64,000 nucleotides of DNA, from assembly GCA_016710365.1 (NCBI GenBank), contig JADJVW010000003.1:146501-210500 (forward strand). The letters are read 5' to 3'. The notes beneath the pieces are model-generated. The model was not told where the DNA came from and ran no database searches. It saw nothing but the letters and a program-made list of their open reading frames with translations. Positions 43,286-53,277 of this stretch are shown one piece after another (the stretch's first letter is position 1; every line of letters begins with the position of its first letter). The translations under genes and the position numbers were made by a program. This DNA comes from Candidatus Caldilinea saccharophila. GTDB taxonomy: Bacteria > Chloroflexota > Anaerolineae > Caldilineales > Caldilineaceae.

Positions 43286-43678
43286 CTATCCGACAACCGC
43301 GATGCACTCGATCTCGACGCGTGCCCCTAATGCCAGACCACTGGCGCCCAGCGCGCTGCGCGCCGGCAGGTGCGTGGGGAAATAGGTGACGTAAACGCGA
43401 TTCATCTCGGCCCATTCGTCCATGTCGGCCAGAAAGACGGTGACTTTGACGATGCGGTCGAGTGACGAGCCGTGACGCGCCAACGCCGCCCGGATGTTTT
43501 CCATGGTCTGCTGCGTCTCAGCGGCGATGCCACCCGGCGCCAGCCGCCCGGAACCGTCGCCCCCAAGCTGGCCGGAGAGAAAGAGTAAGTTGCCAACGCG
43601 CACCGCCTCGGAAAAAGGCAGACCGGCCATCGCGTCAGAAGAGAGATATTCGACATCGGGTGGGGAGGAGTGCTCCAT
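43286..43678 (-). CDS. RidA/YjgF-family protein
   Basis: 130 residues from ATG 43678 (AAAGGACCC upstream); the longer in-frame start at 43789 lies in the neighbour. PFSEAVRVGNLLFLSGQLGGD, GGIAAETQQTMENIRAALARHGSSLDRIVKVTVFLADMDEWAEMNRVYVTYF and the final LGARVEIECIAVVG match the Rid family. Deaminates reactive enamines or imines by family knowledge, though subgroup members differ. Confidence 0.9.
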   Translation of the reverse strand: MEHSSPPDVEYLSSDAMAGLPFSEAVRVGNLLFLSGQLGGDGSGRLAPGGIAAETQQTMENIRAALARHGSSLDRIVKVTVFLADMDEWAEMNRVYVTYFPTHLPARSALGASGLALGARVEIECIAVVG

Positions 43679-43701
43679 TGCAGGGTCCTTTGGTTGAAAG
43701 G

Positions 43702-44424
43702 TTAGAAAATATCGACCGGTAGTGGATCCGGGCCGTTGCTGCCTGGCGAACCGCTGCTGCCCGGCGCCCCCACGGCTTCGCGCAGCCAAAGGATGAAGGG
43801 CGCCGTCGCCTGGAAGCGTTCGATCAGCAGCGTGGCAAGGGCGTCGTCCGCTAACTCTTGCACGACATAGCTTCTGCCGACGAGATATTGCTTGCGCCTG
43901 AGCGTCTCCATGTGCGGCGCATCGGCCGGGATGCCAGCCGGCGGTCGCTTGAGCAAGTCGCCCTCGATGGCACCGTGCGCGGCGTGGAAAGCCGGGTCGG
44001 CCAGGAGCTGGTCGAGCCGTTCGGGATGGGCGAGGATAAAGCGCCGCGCATTGGCAAGCTGCTCCGGCGCGGGTGCGTACATGCCGCCGCCGATGAGCAG
44101 TTCGCCCTGGACATCGATTTGAAAATAATAGGATGGCATATTGACGCCGCGGCCTTGTGGGCTGATCGCCGCGCTGAACTGCGTTTTGTAGGGGCTTTTA
44201 TCGCGTGAAAAGCGCACGTCCCGGTTGATGCGAAAGATGCACTTTGCCGGGTCCAGCTCCTGCACGGCTGCGTCCACAGCCCCGATGCCGGCAATCACCG
44301 CGCCGACCAACTCCGTGAATTCCTGGCGCAGGGCTTGATAGCGCGGGCGGTGCGCATCAAACCACGTTTTGTTGTTGTTATCCGCTAATTCTTGCAGAAA
44401 ACTGACCAACCTTGCGGCGTCCAT
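43702..44424 (-). CDS. DUF2461-domain protein
   Basis: 240 residues from ATG 44424 (AAGGTGGTGGAG upstream); an ATG/TTG at 44463 was rejected. LVSFLQELADNNNKTWFDAHRPRYQALRQEFTELV and KCIFRINRDVRFSRDKSPYKTQFSAAISPQGRG are typical of DUF2461 (TIGR02453) proteins. Function unknown. The tail (GSSGSPGSNGP) looks disordered. Confidence 0.88.
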   Translation of the reverse strand: MDAARLVSFLQELADNNNKTWFDAHRPRYQALRQEFTELVGAVIAGIGAVDAAVQELDPAKCIFRINRDVRFSRDKSPYKTQFSAAISPQGRGVNMPSYYFQIDVQGELLIGGGMYAPAPEQLANARRFILAHPERLDQLLADPAFHAAHGAIEGDLLKRPPAGIPADAPHMETLRRKQYLVGRSYVVQELADDALATLLIERFQATAPFILWLREAVGAPGSSGSPGSNGPDPLPVDIF

Positions 44425-44570
44425 CTCCACCACCTTCTCGATCCACAAAAGGTGTAAAAACAACCGAACTCTCAGTCATTACCGAAGGCATAAGAACCTG
44501 GTTGGAGTCTAGTGCGAATGCCCTATTCCCGCAAATCAGGCGGGTCTGCTCTCCCATTCCCGGCTGCTCT

Positions 44571-44630
44571 GAAAATAGCGTTGACGCAGAGGTGTAGAGA
44601 GGCAGAGGCTCGCAGAGAAAGGCTATTTTC
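44571..44630. repeat. Small element with GAAAATAGC terminal inverted repeats
   Basis: GAAAATAGC (44571-44579) and GCTATTTTC (44622-44630) flank a 42-base AGAGGCAGAGG-rich centre. It is MITE-like. The rest of 44425-44675 has no gene I recognise. Confidence 0.55.
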
Positions 44631-44675
44631 ATTGTTCATTGGCGCCCCGTATGGGTATGTTGCCTGTGAAAAAAG

Positions 44676-44709
44676 CAGACGGCGCCAGGATCGATCCTGA
44701 CGCCGTCTG
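44676..44709 (-). terminator. Intrinsic terminator for the FmdB-containing operon
   Basis: The 34-base palindrome CAGACGGCGCCAGGATC and complement (one mismatch) is followed on the minus strand by CTTTTTTC. This is a good rho-independent terminator, placed after the stop at 44752. Confidence 0.85.
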
Positions 44710-44751
44710 TTGATTTGTGCCGACGCACGGTCAGCTTTTCCAGCGGATGCC

Positions 44752-44958
44752 TCAGCCACCGCCGGTGGAGCAGTTGTCGCCTGTCGCCACACTGCTGCTC
44801 CCGCCCGCGCCGTCTGTCATCCCAAAGGTGGAAAATTGCTTGTTGACCTCGACGCTCTGACACTGCGGACAGGCGATCGCGTCTTTCGACGATGCACTGC
44901 GCACCCATTGCTCGAAGGATGCGCCGCAGTGTGAACACACATACTCATATAAAGGCAT
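44752..44958 (-). CDS. FmdB-family zinc-ribbon protein
   Basis: 68 residues. MPLYEYVCSHCGASFEQWVRS then DAIACPQCQSVEVNKQFSTFG: two CxxC pairs make a zinc ribbon, with a Gly/Ser-rich tail. FmdB proteins are small regulatory or chaperone-like factors of unknown precise role. It lies downstream of the TauE gene in the same orientation. Confidence 0.92.
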   Translation of the reverse strand: MPLYEYVCSHCGASFEQWVRSASSKDAIACPQCQSVEVNKQFSTFGMTDGAGGSSSVATGDNCSTGGG

Positions 44959-45009
44959 ACTCTCTCCTCATTTAACTCAATTTTCTATCCAAAAACCTCT
45001 GCACAACAG

Positions 45010-45774
45010 CTAAATCCAGCCCAGCTTATTAGCGTTGTCCACGAGTAGGAAGATAGCCAATCCTATCACAAAAAGTGCAAATCCCTTGCGCAAATGATCG
45101 GGGTGGACGATACGCGCCAGCCGGGCGCCAACCAATGCGCCCGTCAGACCAGCCGTGACAAAAATTGCCACCACTTGCAGGTCGATCGACGGGCCATCCA
45201 GGTGGCCCAGAAAGCCGGCCAGGCTGTTCATGGCGATCACGACCAGGGACGTGCCCACGGCCTGACGAATCGGCAATCCGACGAGCATGACCAGCGCCGG
45301 CACGATCAGGAACCCGCCGCCGACGCCCAGAAAGCCGGTCATCACCCCCACGCCTAGCCCGCTGGCGATCGTCACCAGCCAGCCGCGGCCGCCGCCATCC
45401 TGATTGGCGGGCTGCGGCTTCAGAATCATGAACAGACCCACCACCAGCATCAGCACCGCAAAGAGGATCATCAACGCGGTGGGCGGCAGCAGCTTCGACC
45501 AGCCTGCGGACAGATAGGCCGCGGCCATGCCCACGCCGCCAAAGACCAGCGCCACCTTCCAATTCAAGGTGCCCTGCGAGCGATGCATAAACGCCCCCAT
45601 CGCACTGTTGGCGCCCACGATCATCAGCGAAGCGGTCACTGCAGCCTGCGGCGACTGTCCCACCACATAGACCAACGCGGGCACCGTCAGGATCGACCCG
45701 CCGCCGCCCAACAAGCCAAGCGACACGCCGATCACAAACCCCAGTAAGATGTCAATTCCAATTTGCATCGCCAC
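45010..45774 (-). CDS. TauE/SafE-family sulfite/sulfonate exporter
   Basis: 254 residues with seven to eight membrane segments. GIDILLGFVIGVSLGLLGGGGSILTVPALVYVVGQSPQAAVTASL is the conserved start with the GGGGS loop, and GVGVMTGFLGVGGGFLIVPALVMLVGLPIRQAVGTSL is the repeat of it: the TSUP inverted topology. It likely exports sulfite or another sulfur acid anion. It follows a persulfide-type enzyme, which gives the sulfur context. Confidence 0.9.
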   Translation of the reverse strand: MAMQIGIDILLGFVIGVSLGLLGGGGSILTVPALVYVVGQSPQAAVTASLMIVGANSAMGAFMHRSQGTLNWKVALVFGGVGMAAAYLSAGWSKLLPPTALMILFAVLMLVVGLFMILKPQPANQDGGGRGWLVTIASGLGVGVMTGFLGVGGGFLIVPALVMLVGLPIRQAVGTSLVVIAMNSLAGFLGHLDGPSIDLQVVAIFVTAGLTGALVGARLARIVHPDHLRKGFALFVIGLAIFLLVDNANKLGWI

Positions 45775-45793
45775 CGTGAACCACCTTCTATTG

Positions 45794-45845
45794 AAGCTCC
45801 AATCTCTAGTCTCTTATGAAGAGCGGAGACTAGAGATTGGAGCTT
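45794..45845. repeat. Perfect 20-bp inverted repeat
   Basis: Arms 45794-45813 and 45826-45845 are exact complements, built of the AATCTCTAGTCTC word, with a 12-base loop. Located between the MBL-rhodanese and TauE genes. The same words recur at 62961-63088. Confidence 0.8.
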
Positions 45846-45849
45846 ACAC

Positions 45850-47277
45850 CTATACAGTCGCCATTTCTATCGTTGCACCGCGCTCGGTGGGCAGAAATTT
45901 CGACCAACACTCTTCGCCCTCGTTGAGCGCCACCACATCCTCAAAACCGGCCGCCTGGAGCAGACTGGCCGCAATCTGCGAGCGGTAGCCGCTGGCGCAG
46001 AGCGTAACCACGGTGCGATCCTGCGGCAGCGTCGCCGACCGGTCGGCCAGATAGCCCAGCGGGATGTGCTGGGCGCCGACAATGTGCTTTTCGGCATATT
46101 CGGCGCGACCGCGCACATCGACGAGTACGATGTGGTTGTGCGGCAGCCGCTTCGCCAGTTCACGCGCCGTCACGACGGGCAGCGCTTGCGTGCGGTGTGT
46201 GAGCACCTCTGGGCTGAAGTAGCCGGGCACGTAGTCGATGCCGATCGAACGGAGGTCGTTCAGAATCTCGCGCTCCGCATCGATTGAGGGCAGCAGGACG
46301 TAGACAGGACGTTCATAATCGACCAGCCAGCCAAGATAGGTGATATAGCTGTTATTGCCGGTGGGCACATTAATCGTACCTGGCACATGCGCAAAGGCAA
46401 ACTGGCCGCGGTTGCGCAAGTCGAAGATCTGCCCGCCGTCTTCAATCACCGCATCCAACGTGGCGCGGTCGAAGTTCACCGGCATCGGCAGCACGGTGGT
46501 CAGTGACGGGCCGAGCTTGTTGACCTTCTTCATCTGCGCAAAATACTTGGGCGCTTCGGGCTGGCCGTCCAGCAGCCACTCCACGAACGCCTCCTCACGG
46601 TCGAAGCCAAAGGCCGGATTGAACAGTTTTTCGTAGCCCAACGTGGTCGAAGGCACCGCACCTAACGCCTTGCCGCACGCGCTGCCAGCGCCGTGACCAG
46701 GCCAGATTTGCAGATAATCGGGCAACTTTTTGAAGCGCGCGACCGACTGAAACTGCTGACGTGCGCCAACTTCTTTGGTGCCTTTGTACCCCGCGGCTTC
46801 TTCCAGCAGGTCGGGTCGCCCCACATCACCCATGAAGAGGAAATCACCGGTGAAGACGCCCATCGGCTTGTCCGCCCCGGCCGTATCCGTGATCATGAAG
46901 GCGATGTGCTCGGGCGTGTGGCCGGGTGTGTGGAGCACATCGACCTTGACGTTGCCCACTTTCCAGTGGTCACCTTCGCGCACCAAAATCACATTCGGCT
47001 CGTCGGCATAAGCATATTTCCAGTCGGCATCGCCCATGTCGCTCAGGTAAATAGTGGCGCCAGTGACCGCGCCCAGCTCACGGCTGCCGCTGACAAAGTC
47101 GGCATGAATATGCGTCTCGGTGATGTGCGTGATGCGCAACCCTTCCTGCTCGGCCGCGCGCAGATAGGGCGTGACGTTGCGCGCCGGATCTACAACCAAC
47201 GCCTCACCGGTTGCGACGCAACCCACCAGATAGCTGGCCTGCGCCAGTTTGTCGTCGTAAAAATAGCGAAGAAGCAT
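45850..47277 (-). CDS. MBL-fold hydrolase with two rhodanese domains (persulfide dioxygenase-like)
   Basis: 475 residues. The N-terminal MBL domain has ITETHIHADFVSGSRELG (the usual DH is DF) and VLHTPGHTPEHIAFM. Residues about 275-350 form an inactive-looking rhodanese-like domain (IFDLRNRGQFAFAHVPGTINVP), and residues about 375-465 an active one with CASGYRS and its Cys. Enzymes of this type handle sulfane sulfur and thiosulfate. The Phe in place of His weakens an ETHE1-type dioxygenase claim. It is the second gene of the rhodanese-MBL-TauE-FmdB set. Confidence 0.88.
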   Translation of the reverse strand: MLLRYFYDDKLAQASYLVGCVATGEALVVDPARNVTPYLRAAEQEGLRITHITETHIHADFVSGSRELGAVTGATIYLSDMGDADWKYAYADEPNVILVREGDHWKVGNVKVDVLHTPGHTPEHIAFMITDTAGADKPMGVFTGDFLFMGDVGRPDLLEEAAGYKGTKEVGARQQFQSVARFKKLPDYLQIWPGHGAGSACGKALGAVPSTTLGYEKLFNPAFGFDREEAFVEWLLDGQPEAPKYFAQMKKVNKLGPSLTTVLPMPVNFDRATLDAVIEDGGQIFDLRNRGQFAFAHVPGTINVPTGNNSYITYLGWLVDYERPVYVLLPSIDAEREILNDLRSIGIDYVPGYFSPEVLTHRTQALPVVTARELAKRLPHNHIVLVDVRGRAEYAEKHIVGAQHIPLGYLADRSATLPQDRTVVTLCASGYRSQIAASLLQAAGFEDVVALNEGEECWSKFLPTERGATIEMATV

Positions 47278-47307
47278 GACGATTCTCCTTTCTCTCGCCT
47301 TGTATAA

Positions 47308-47664
47308 TTATCGGGTAATGGGCAACCCTTGCCGCGCCCAGTCGATGATGCCGCCCAGGTCATACACTTCCGTGTAGCCTGCCTGTTTCAAGATGTTGGC
47401 CGCATACGCACTGCGGTTGCCGCTGCGGCAATAGACGATCACCGGTTTATCTTTGGGAATGCGGTTCAACTTCTGTTGTAGTTCCTGCAGGCTGATGTTG
47501 AGGGCGCCAGGAATATAACCGCCGCTGAATTCCTCCAGCGTGCGCACATCCACCAACGTGTGCGGCATGGCATCGTCCATGTAGCGCGCCTTGTACTCCG
47601 CCGGCTGCACCAATTGATGGCCGGCGGCGCCCGGTCCGCCAAAAAGTCGATTCAGAAAACTCAT
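47308..47664 (-). CDS. Single-domain rhodanese
   Basis: 118 residues from ATG 47664. EYKARYMDDAMPHTLVDVRTLEEFSGGYIPGALNISLQEL and VIVYCRSGNRSAYAANIL are the rhodanese fold and its active-site loop with the Cys. It is a sulfurtransferase moving sulfane sulfur. First gene of the sulfur set, with the LysR gene divergent 108 bases away. Confidence 0.92.
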   Translation of the reverse strand: MSFLNRLFGGPGAAGHQLVQPAEYKARYMDDAMPHTLVDVRTLEEFSGGYIPGALNISLQELQQKLNRIPKDKPVIVYCRSGNRSAYAANILKQAGYTEVYDLGGIIDWARQGLPITR

Positions 47665-47746
47665 GCACAGGACTCCTTTTGTGAGTATCAGGTTATGATT
47701 GTATTTACTTTACACCGGGCGTGATTTGCCGAGCGCCGCCGACTTG

Positions 47747-47774
47747 CTTATGATTGATATAAGTTTAGACTTAT
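47747..47774. promoter_or_regulatory. Overlapping LysR-type binding sites at the LysR start
   Basis: CTTAT (47747-47751) with ATAAG (47759-47763) and ATAAGT (47759-47764) with ACTTAT (47769-47774). The second pair overlaps the LysR start codon (47773), fitting autorepression and divergent control of the sulfur genes. Confidence 0.5.
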
Positions 47775-48693
47775 GCTCAATCTTTATAAGCTAGAAATTT
47801 TCGCCATTGTGGTGCAGACCGGCAGCTTCAGCGCCGCGGCCGACCGTTTGCTGATGACCCAGCCCGCGGTCAGCCAGCACATCCAGGACCTGGAGGCAAG
47901 TCTCGGCGCCAGGGTGTTTCAGCGCGGGCGGCGCGGCGTCACGCTGACGCCGGCAGGCGAGACGTTGCACGGCTATACGCGCCAAATCTTGGGGCTGCTG
48001 GCGGAGGCGGAAAACGCCGTGACCGACGTCCAGTACCTGGCAAGCGGGCAGGTGGCGGTGGCCGCAACGCCTGGCGCCGGCGTCTATCTGCTGCCGGACT
48101 GGGCGCAAGCTTTTCGCCAGCGCTATCCGAATTTGACGGTGGCGGTGCAGACCAGTACGACGCCCCAGATTGTGGCCGGTTTGCGCAATGGACAGATGGA
48201 TCTTGGCATGATCGAGGGCGAACTGGAAGATGGCGGCGACAGGGAAGGCATCGGAGTGCTGGTGCTGGAGGTCAACGAGCAGTTTGTCATCGTGGGCTCG
48301 CGCCACCCGTGGTGGGAGCGCAAAAGCGTGCGGCTGGATGAGCTGGACGGGCAAAGTATGGTCATGCGCCAGCGCACCAGCCAGACGCGCATCTGGTTGG
48401 ACGGCGAGTTACAGGCTGCCGGCGTACAGGTGCGCGTCGCTGCCGAATTCGACAATGTGGAGTCGATCAAGCGCGCCGTAGCCAAAGGCAAGGATATCAC
48501 GATCCTGCCCGACTACGCCGTGCACATCGAATTGGAGATGGGGCTGTTACGCGCGGTGGGAGTCACGGGAGAACCGCTGCAACGTACACTCAAGCTGGTG
48601 TGGAATCAGAGCGCCTTCTTTTCACCGGTAACGCGTTCATTTCTGCACTTTTTGGAACAATATCTACCCACGCTGCGTGAAATGAAGCTATAA
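47773..48693 (+). CDS. LysR-family transcriptional regulator
   Basis: 306 residues. MLNLYKLEIFAIVVQTGSFSAAADRLLMTQPAVSQHIQDLEASLGARVFQRGRRGVTLTPAGE is the LysR helix-turn-helix. The sensor domain (VAATPGAGVYLLPDWAQAFRQRYPNLTVAVQT) follows. It is divergent from the rhodanese gene, so it is a candidate regulator of the sulfur genes. The ligand is unknown. Confidence 0.93.
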   Translation: MLNLYKLEIFAIVVQTGSFSAAADRLLMTQPAVSQHIQDLEASLGARVFQRGRRGVTLTPAGETLHGYTRQILGLLAEAENAVTDVQYLASGQVAVAATPGAGVYLLPDWAQAFRQRYPNLTVAVQTSTTPQIVAGLRNGQMDLGMIEGELEDGGDREGIGVLVLEVNEQFVIVGSRHPWWERKSVRLDELDGQSMVMRQRTSQTRIWLDGELQAAGVQVRVAAEFDNVESIKRAVAKGKDITILPDYAVHIELEMGLLRAVGVTGEPLQRTLKLVWNQSAFFSPVTRSFLHFLEQYLPTLREMKL

Positions 48694-48785
48694 GGCAAAA
48701 AAGGGTTGAAAAAGATATTTTCGATGCAAAGGCGCGGAGATGGAGAGAAACGCAAAGTAATGCTGGTCAAGCGGATCTCGTGTGG

Positions 48786-48855
48786 TTACGTGCCGGGGAC
48801 GGGCTTGCGGTGCTTCGGTCAAGCAGACAACGTTCAGCCCGTCCCCGGCACGTAA
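48786..48855. repeat. Perfect 20-bp inverted repeat nested in a larger one
   Basis: TTACGTGCCGGGGACGGGCT (48786-48805) and its complement (48836-48855). AAACGCAAAG/GCAAAGG-like words near 48728-48760 face complementary words near 48900-48935, so the stem is nested. It sits between convergent LysR and lipoprotein genes. Confidence 0.75.
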
Positions 48856-48968
48856 GGCCCCACCACATCAATTCCGGTTGAGCCAGTAATGCTTGCAGAA
48901 ACCTCTTTGCTTTTCCTCTGCGAACCTCTGCCGCTCTGCGTCGCAGCAAGAAGACTTTTCGCTAGATT

Positions 48969-49580
48969 TTATGGTTGCGGCGTGGCTTCCAGCGTCGCCA
49001 TCAAGTCGTCGAGAACAGTAACCGGCTGCATCACGTCGGCGATCAAGGTGGCGACTACGCCCGGATCGACAGCCTTCTCCACCACGGTCAAGTCGTCAGC
49101 GCCGTAGAGCACCATTTGACTCGCAGGCGCCCACCCATACACCGCATCTTCGTCGTAAACCGAGAGCCAACGGCCATCCGCAGAAATGCCGGTCACGTTG
49201 AGCACGCTGGCGCCCGGCACGCTTTTGATCACCCGCCCACCGGGCTCATCATAGATGGCCGCGCCACCCGTCGCAATGCCGATCCCCGAAGGCGGCTGTT
49301 CCATGGTCAGCAGCGCGGTCCACCCGACCGGGCCTGCATCCACTGCGCTCAAGGCAGCGGCTGGAAGCGGCTCAGGCGTGGGAGCAACAAAGATCGGCGT
49401 CCTGTGCGGCGTCGCCAAAATAAACACCTCGGCGCGCTGCGAATAGATCGGCGTCGACTGCACCGGTCGCACCACACTGGCCGGCAGCGCCGTCGGCGTG
49501 CCTTGCGGCGCCCCGCTGCACGCGGCGAGCGCCGCGGCCATCATGATGGCCGCCACCACACCAAACCATCGTTTTGTCAT
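48969..49580 (-). CDS. Lipoprotein with SH3-like domain
   Basis: 203 residues from ATG 49580. Signal peptide with lipobox LAAC. A Pro/Thr-rich linker (TPTALPASVVRPVQSTPIYSQ) and then GIGIATGGAAIYDEPGGRVIKSVPGASVLNVTGISADGRWLSVYDEDAVYGWAPASQMVLYG, an SH3b-type fold. Extracytoplasmic, possibly cell-wall binding. The upstream MacB frame runs into this gene because of a missing base; they are two genes. Confidence 0.82.
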   Translation of the reverse strand: MTKRWFGVVAAIMMAAALAACSGAPQGTPTALPASVVRPVQSTPIYSQRAEVFILATPHRTPIFVAPTPEPLPAAALSAVDAGPVGWTALLTMEQPPSGIGIATGGAAIYDEPGGRVIKSVPGASVLNVTGISADGRWLSVYDEDAVYGWAPASQMVLYGADDLTVVEKAVDPGVVATLIADVMQPVTVLDDLMATLEATPQP

Positions 49581-49596
49581 CAAGCGAACCTCGCCC

Positions 49597-50836
49597 CTAT
49601 TCATAACGCAGCGCATCGATCGGGTTGAGGCGGCTGGCGCGATAGGCGGGAAAAATACCAAAGAAAAGCCCCACCGCCGTCGCCACGACCAGCGAGGTGA
49701 TGACCGCATCCGCGCCGACCACCGCCTGAATTCGCCAAACAGCGTGCTGACCGTGCGCGCCAGCCCCCAGCCAAGCGTCACGCCGATGATGCCGCCGACC
49801 GCGGCCAGGACCATCGCCTCGATCAGAAACTGGATCAACACGTCGGCGCGCTTGGCGCCTACCGCCTTGCGCAGGCCGATCTCGCGGGTGCGCTCCGTGA
49901 CGCTGACGAGCATAATGTTCATGATGCCGATGCCGCCCACCAGCAGGCTGATGGCAGCGATGGCGCCCAGGAAGATCGTCAGCGCGCCGAGAATGTCGCC
50001 AAAGACCGCGATCAGATCGTTCTGGCTGATGATAGAGAAATCATCCTGGTCGAGATATTGGACGCCGCGACGTTCGCGCATCAGTTGCGAGATCTCCTCC
50101 TGCGCCAGCGGAATATTGTCAGCATCGTCGATCGAGGCATAGATCACCGAAATCTTGTATTCGCCGTTGGGGTTCTTCTGCTTGAAGAGCCGATCCTGCG
50201 CCGTCGTCAGCGGCAGGAAGATGGACTTGTCGAGATTGCCGCCCGGCCCGCCGCCCTTGCCTTCCATCACGCCGATCACGCGGAAGTTCATGCCGTTCAC
50301 TTGAACCGTCTGATCGACCGGATAGTCGCCAGTCGGAAAGAGGTCTTTATAGGTGTCTGCACCCAACAGCACCACGCGTTGGCGCTCGTCGCTATCGAGT
50401 TGCGAGAAGTAGGAGCCGGTCGTCGTCTTCCAGCTACGCACGAGTGGATAGCTGGGCGTGGTGGCGCTGGCCTGTACGGAAACGCTTTTGCCATTGCGTT
50501 CGACCGTGGCGCGCGTCTGAAAGTCGGCCGCCACGGCTGACACATGCGGCGCCAAGCTGCGGTCGCCAACTGCGTTCATATCGGCGAGTGTGAGCGACTT
50601 GACTGGATTGGAGCGCAAGGTGGGTGGCCCGTCCGAGATCTGACCTGGCGCAATGAAGAGCAGGTTGCTCCCCAGGCCGGCGAATTGGTCCGTGACATAC
50701 TTTTCAACTCCACGCCCGATCGACATCAGCGCGATCACGGCGCCGACGCCGATAATGATGCCCAGCATCGTGAGGATGCTGCGTAACTTGTTGGCCGCCA
50801 GCGCGCGCAGCGCAATGCGCATCGCTTCGATAACTT

Positions 50837-50840
<4 letters not shown>
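49597..50840 (-). CDS. MacB-type ABC transporter permease, one frameshift
   Basis: About 414 residues when corrected. MKVIEAMRIALRALAANKLRSILTMLGIIIGVGAVIALMSIGRGVEKYV, a large periplasmic domain, then LLVGGIGIMNIMLVSVTERTREIGLRKAVGAKRADVLIQFLIEAM, characteristic of MacB/FtsX permeases. One C is missing near 49727-49733: GEF should be followed by QAVVGADAVITSLVVATAVGLFFG, with the true stop at 49597. It overlaps the ATPase stop by four bases. With the ATPase and membrane-fusion gene it forms a tripartite-like exporter. Confidence 0.9.
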
Positions 50841-51631
<791 letters not shown>

Positions 51632-51655
51632 ACTTGCCTATCCGTTCATCTATCC

Positions 51656-51688
51656 ACAAACCGAGTTTCTGGCAGAAACTCGGTTTGT
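51656..51688. repeat. Short palindromic repeat ACAAACCGAGTTTCTG
   Basis: Perfect 16-bp arms around one base (51656-51671, 51673-51688) between the membrane-fusion and ATPase genes. No T-tract in gene direction. Similar AAACCGAGTTTCT palindromes are common in cyanobacteria and Chloroflexota. Confidence 0.7.
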
Positions 51689-51705
51689 ATTTATTCTACA
51701 AAACG

Positions 51706-53178
51706 TTAATTGCCGCCGAAGAGCGCGCCGCGTAATTGCTCCTCGCTGCTCTGTGTTACAAGCGCCAGCGTATCGCCATCCTGCACGCCCGCCAGAATCT
51801 GGCTTTCACGCTCGCTGCGCAGGCCAAGCTCGATCTGCTGGCGCACCGGCGCGCCATTCACCATCTTGTACACATACGCCTCGCCCGTGTCGCGATCGAT
51901 GGTAATAAAGCGGTTTGGCACCAGCACGACATCATCCACGTTTGCAGTCGTGATAATGGCGGTGGCGCTCATCCCTACACGCAATGGCTCGTCGGTGGCG
52001 TTGGGCACTACCGTCACCTCATACGCGACCACCCCATTGACCGTCGAAGAGGTCGGTGAAATTTTGGAAACTTCGCCGGTGATCTCGGCGCCGGGCAGGG
52101 CGTCGACGCTTAGCCGGACAGACTGCCCCACCTCGATCTGGCGCACATCGATTTCGTCGACCAGCACCTTCATCTTAAATTGGCTCAAATCAGTCAGCAC
52201 GACCGCGGGACGGGCGCTGTTGGCGATCTCGCCGATCTTGATGTTGACCTGGCTGATCACCCCATCGATCGGGGCGACCAGCCGGGCATTGGCCAGCGTA
52301 TTTTCAGCTTGCAGCCCGTTCAACTGCGCCTGTTTGACCTGGGCGCGTGCAATGATCAAATCTTCCTCTTTTGGCCCTTCGAGCAAATTGTCCAGATTGT
52401 TGCGCGCGTTGACCACCTGCGCCTGCGCCTGTCGCAACGCAGACTGCGCCTGGGCGATCTGGTTAAGCCCCTGCGATTGTTGCGCCTGGTTGGCCGGCTC
52501 GACTGTCTTGCTGGCCTGCGCCTTGGCGACTTCATAGTTAACCGTCGCCTGCTCCAGTTGTTGCGCCTGCGGGAACATACCGGCGTCGGGCTGGTCCTTA
52601 ATCTTGTTGTACGCCTGTTGCGCCTGTTTGAGATTAATCTCAGCCTGACGCAGTTGCGACTCGTTGATGACCGACTGAGCGTCGGTTGGGCCGGCGAACA
52701 GATTGCTGTAGCTTGCCCGTGCGCTCGCCAGGGCGGCCTCTGCACTGGCGACGCCCGCCTGCGCTACTTCGACCGCGGCCTGCGCCGCGGCCACATCCAT
52801 GCTGTCGGGCGGCGCCTCCAGCTTGGCAAGCTGAGCAGATGCGATCTCCTGCGCCACTTTGGTATTGGCAAACGCCAGCGTCAGGTCAGTCGTGTCAAGC
52901 TGCCCCAACAGTTGGCCGGCCTTTACACTTTGGCCGACCTCGACCAGCACGTCGTTCACCATGCCGGCGCTGCGGAAAATAAGGGAGACCTCCTCCTGCG
53001 GCTCAATGCTGCCCGTAGCGCTGACGGTGCTGGCGATGGCGCCGCGCTCCACTACGATCGTCTCATAAGTCGGTTCATTGCTCTGCGCCTGAATTGGCGC
53101 CAGATAGCGGTCATACATAAACCATCCGCCGGCGGCAAGCGCAGCAACGACGAGAAGGATAACGATCAAGCGTTTCAT
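51706..53178 (-). CDS. Membrane-fusion protein (HlyD/MacA type)
   Basis: 490 residues. N-terminal membrane anchor VILLVVAALAAGGWFMYDRYLAP, then beta-barrel half TIVVERGAIASTVSATGSIEPQEEVSLIFR, lipoyl-like half, a long alpha-hairpin of Gln/Ala-rich heptads (about residues 90-290: SQLRQAEINLKQAQQAYNK, QSALRQAQAQVVNARNNLDNLL) and the second lipoyl half ARLVAPIDGVISQVNIKIGE. It links the MacB-type transporter to the outside. The coiled coil is longer than in most MacA proteins. Confidence 0.92.
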   Translation of the reverse strand: MKRLIVILLVVAALAAGGWFMYDRYLAPIQAQSNEPTYETIVVERGAIASTVSATGSIEPQEEVSLIFRSAGMVNDVLVEVGQSVKAGQLLGQLDTTDLTLAFANTKVAQEIASAQLAKLEAPPDSMDVAAAQAAVEVAQAGVASAEAALASARASYSNLFAGPTDAQSVINESQLRQAEINLKQAQQAYNKIKDQPDAGMFPQAQQLEQATVNYEVAKAQASKTVEPANQAQQSQGLNQIAQAQSALRQAQAQVVNARNNLDNLLEGPKEEDLIIARAQVKQAQLNGLQAENTLANARLVAPIDGVISQVNIKIGEIANSARPAVVLTDLSQFKMKVLVDEIDVRQIEVGQSVRLSVDALPGAEITGEVSKISPTSSTVNGVVAYEVTVVPNATDEPLRVGMSATAIITTANVDDVVLVPNRFITIDRDTGEAYVYKMVNGAPVRQQIELGLRSERESQILAGVQDGDTLALVTQSSEEQLRGALFGGN

Positions 53179-53277
53179 TGGATCATCCCATCAACTCAAT
53201 CAATAGTTGGCATTTTGTGAATCATAGCACAAACGAATTTATTCTATGGTTATGATTATACGAGAGTCGCGGCGGCA

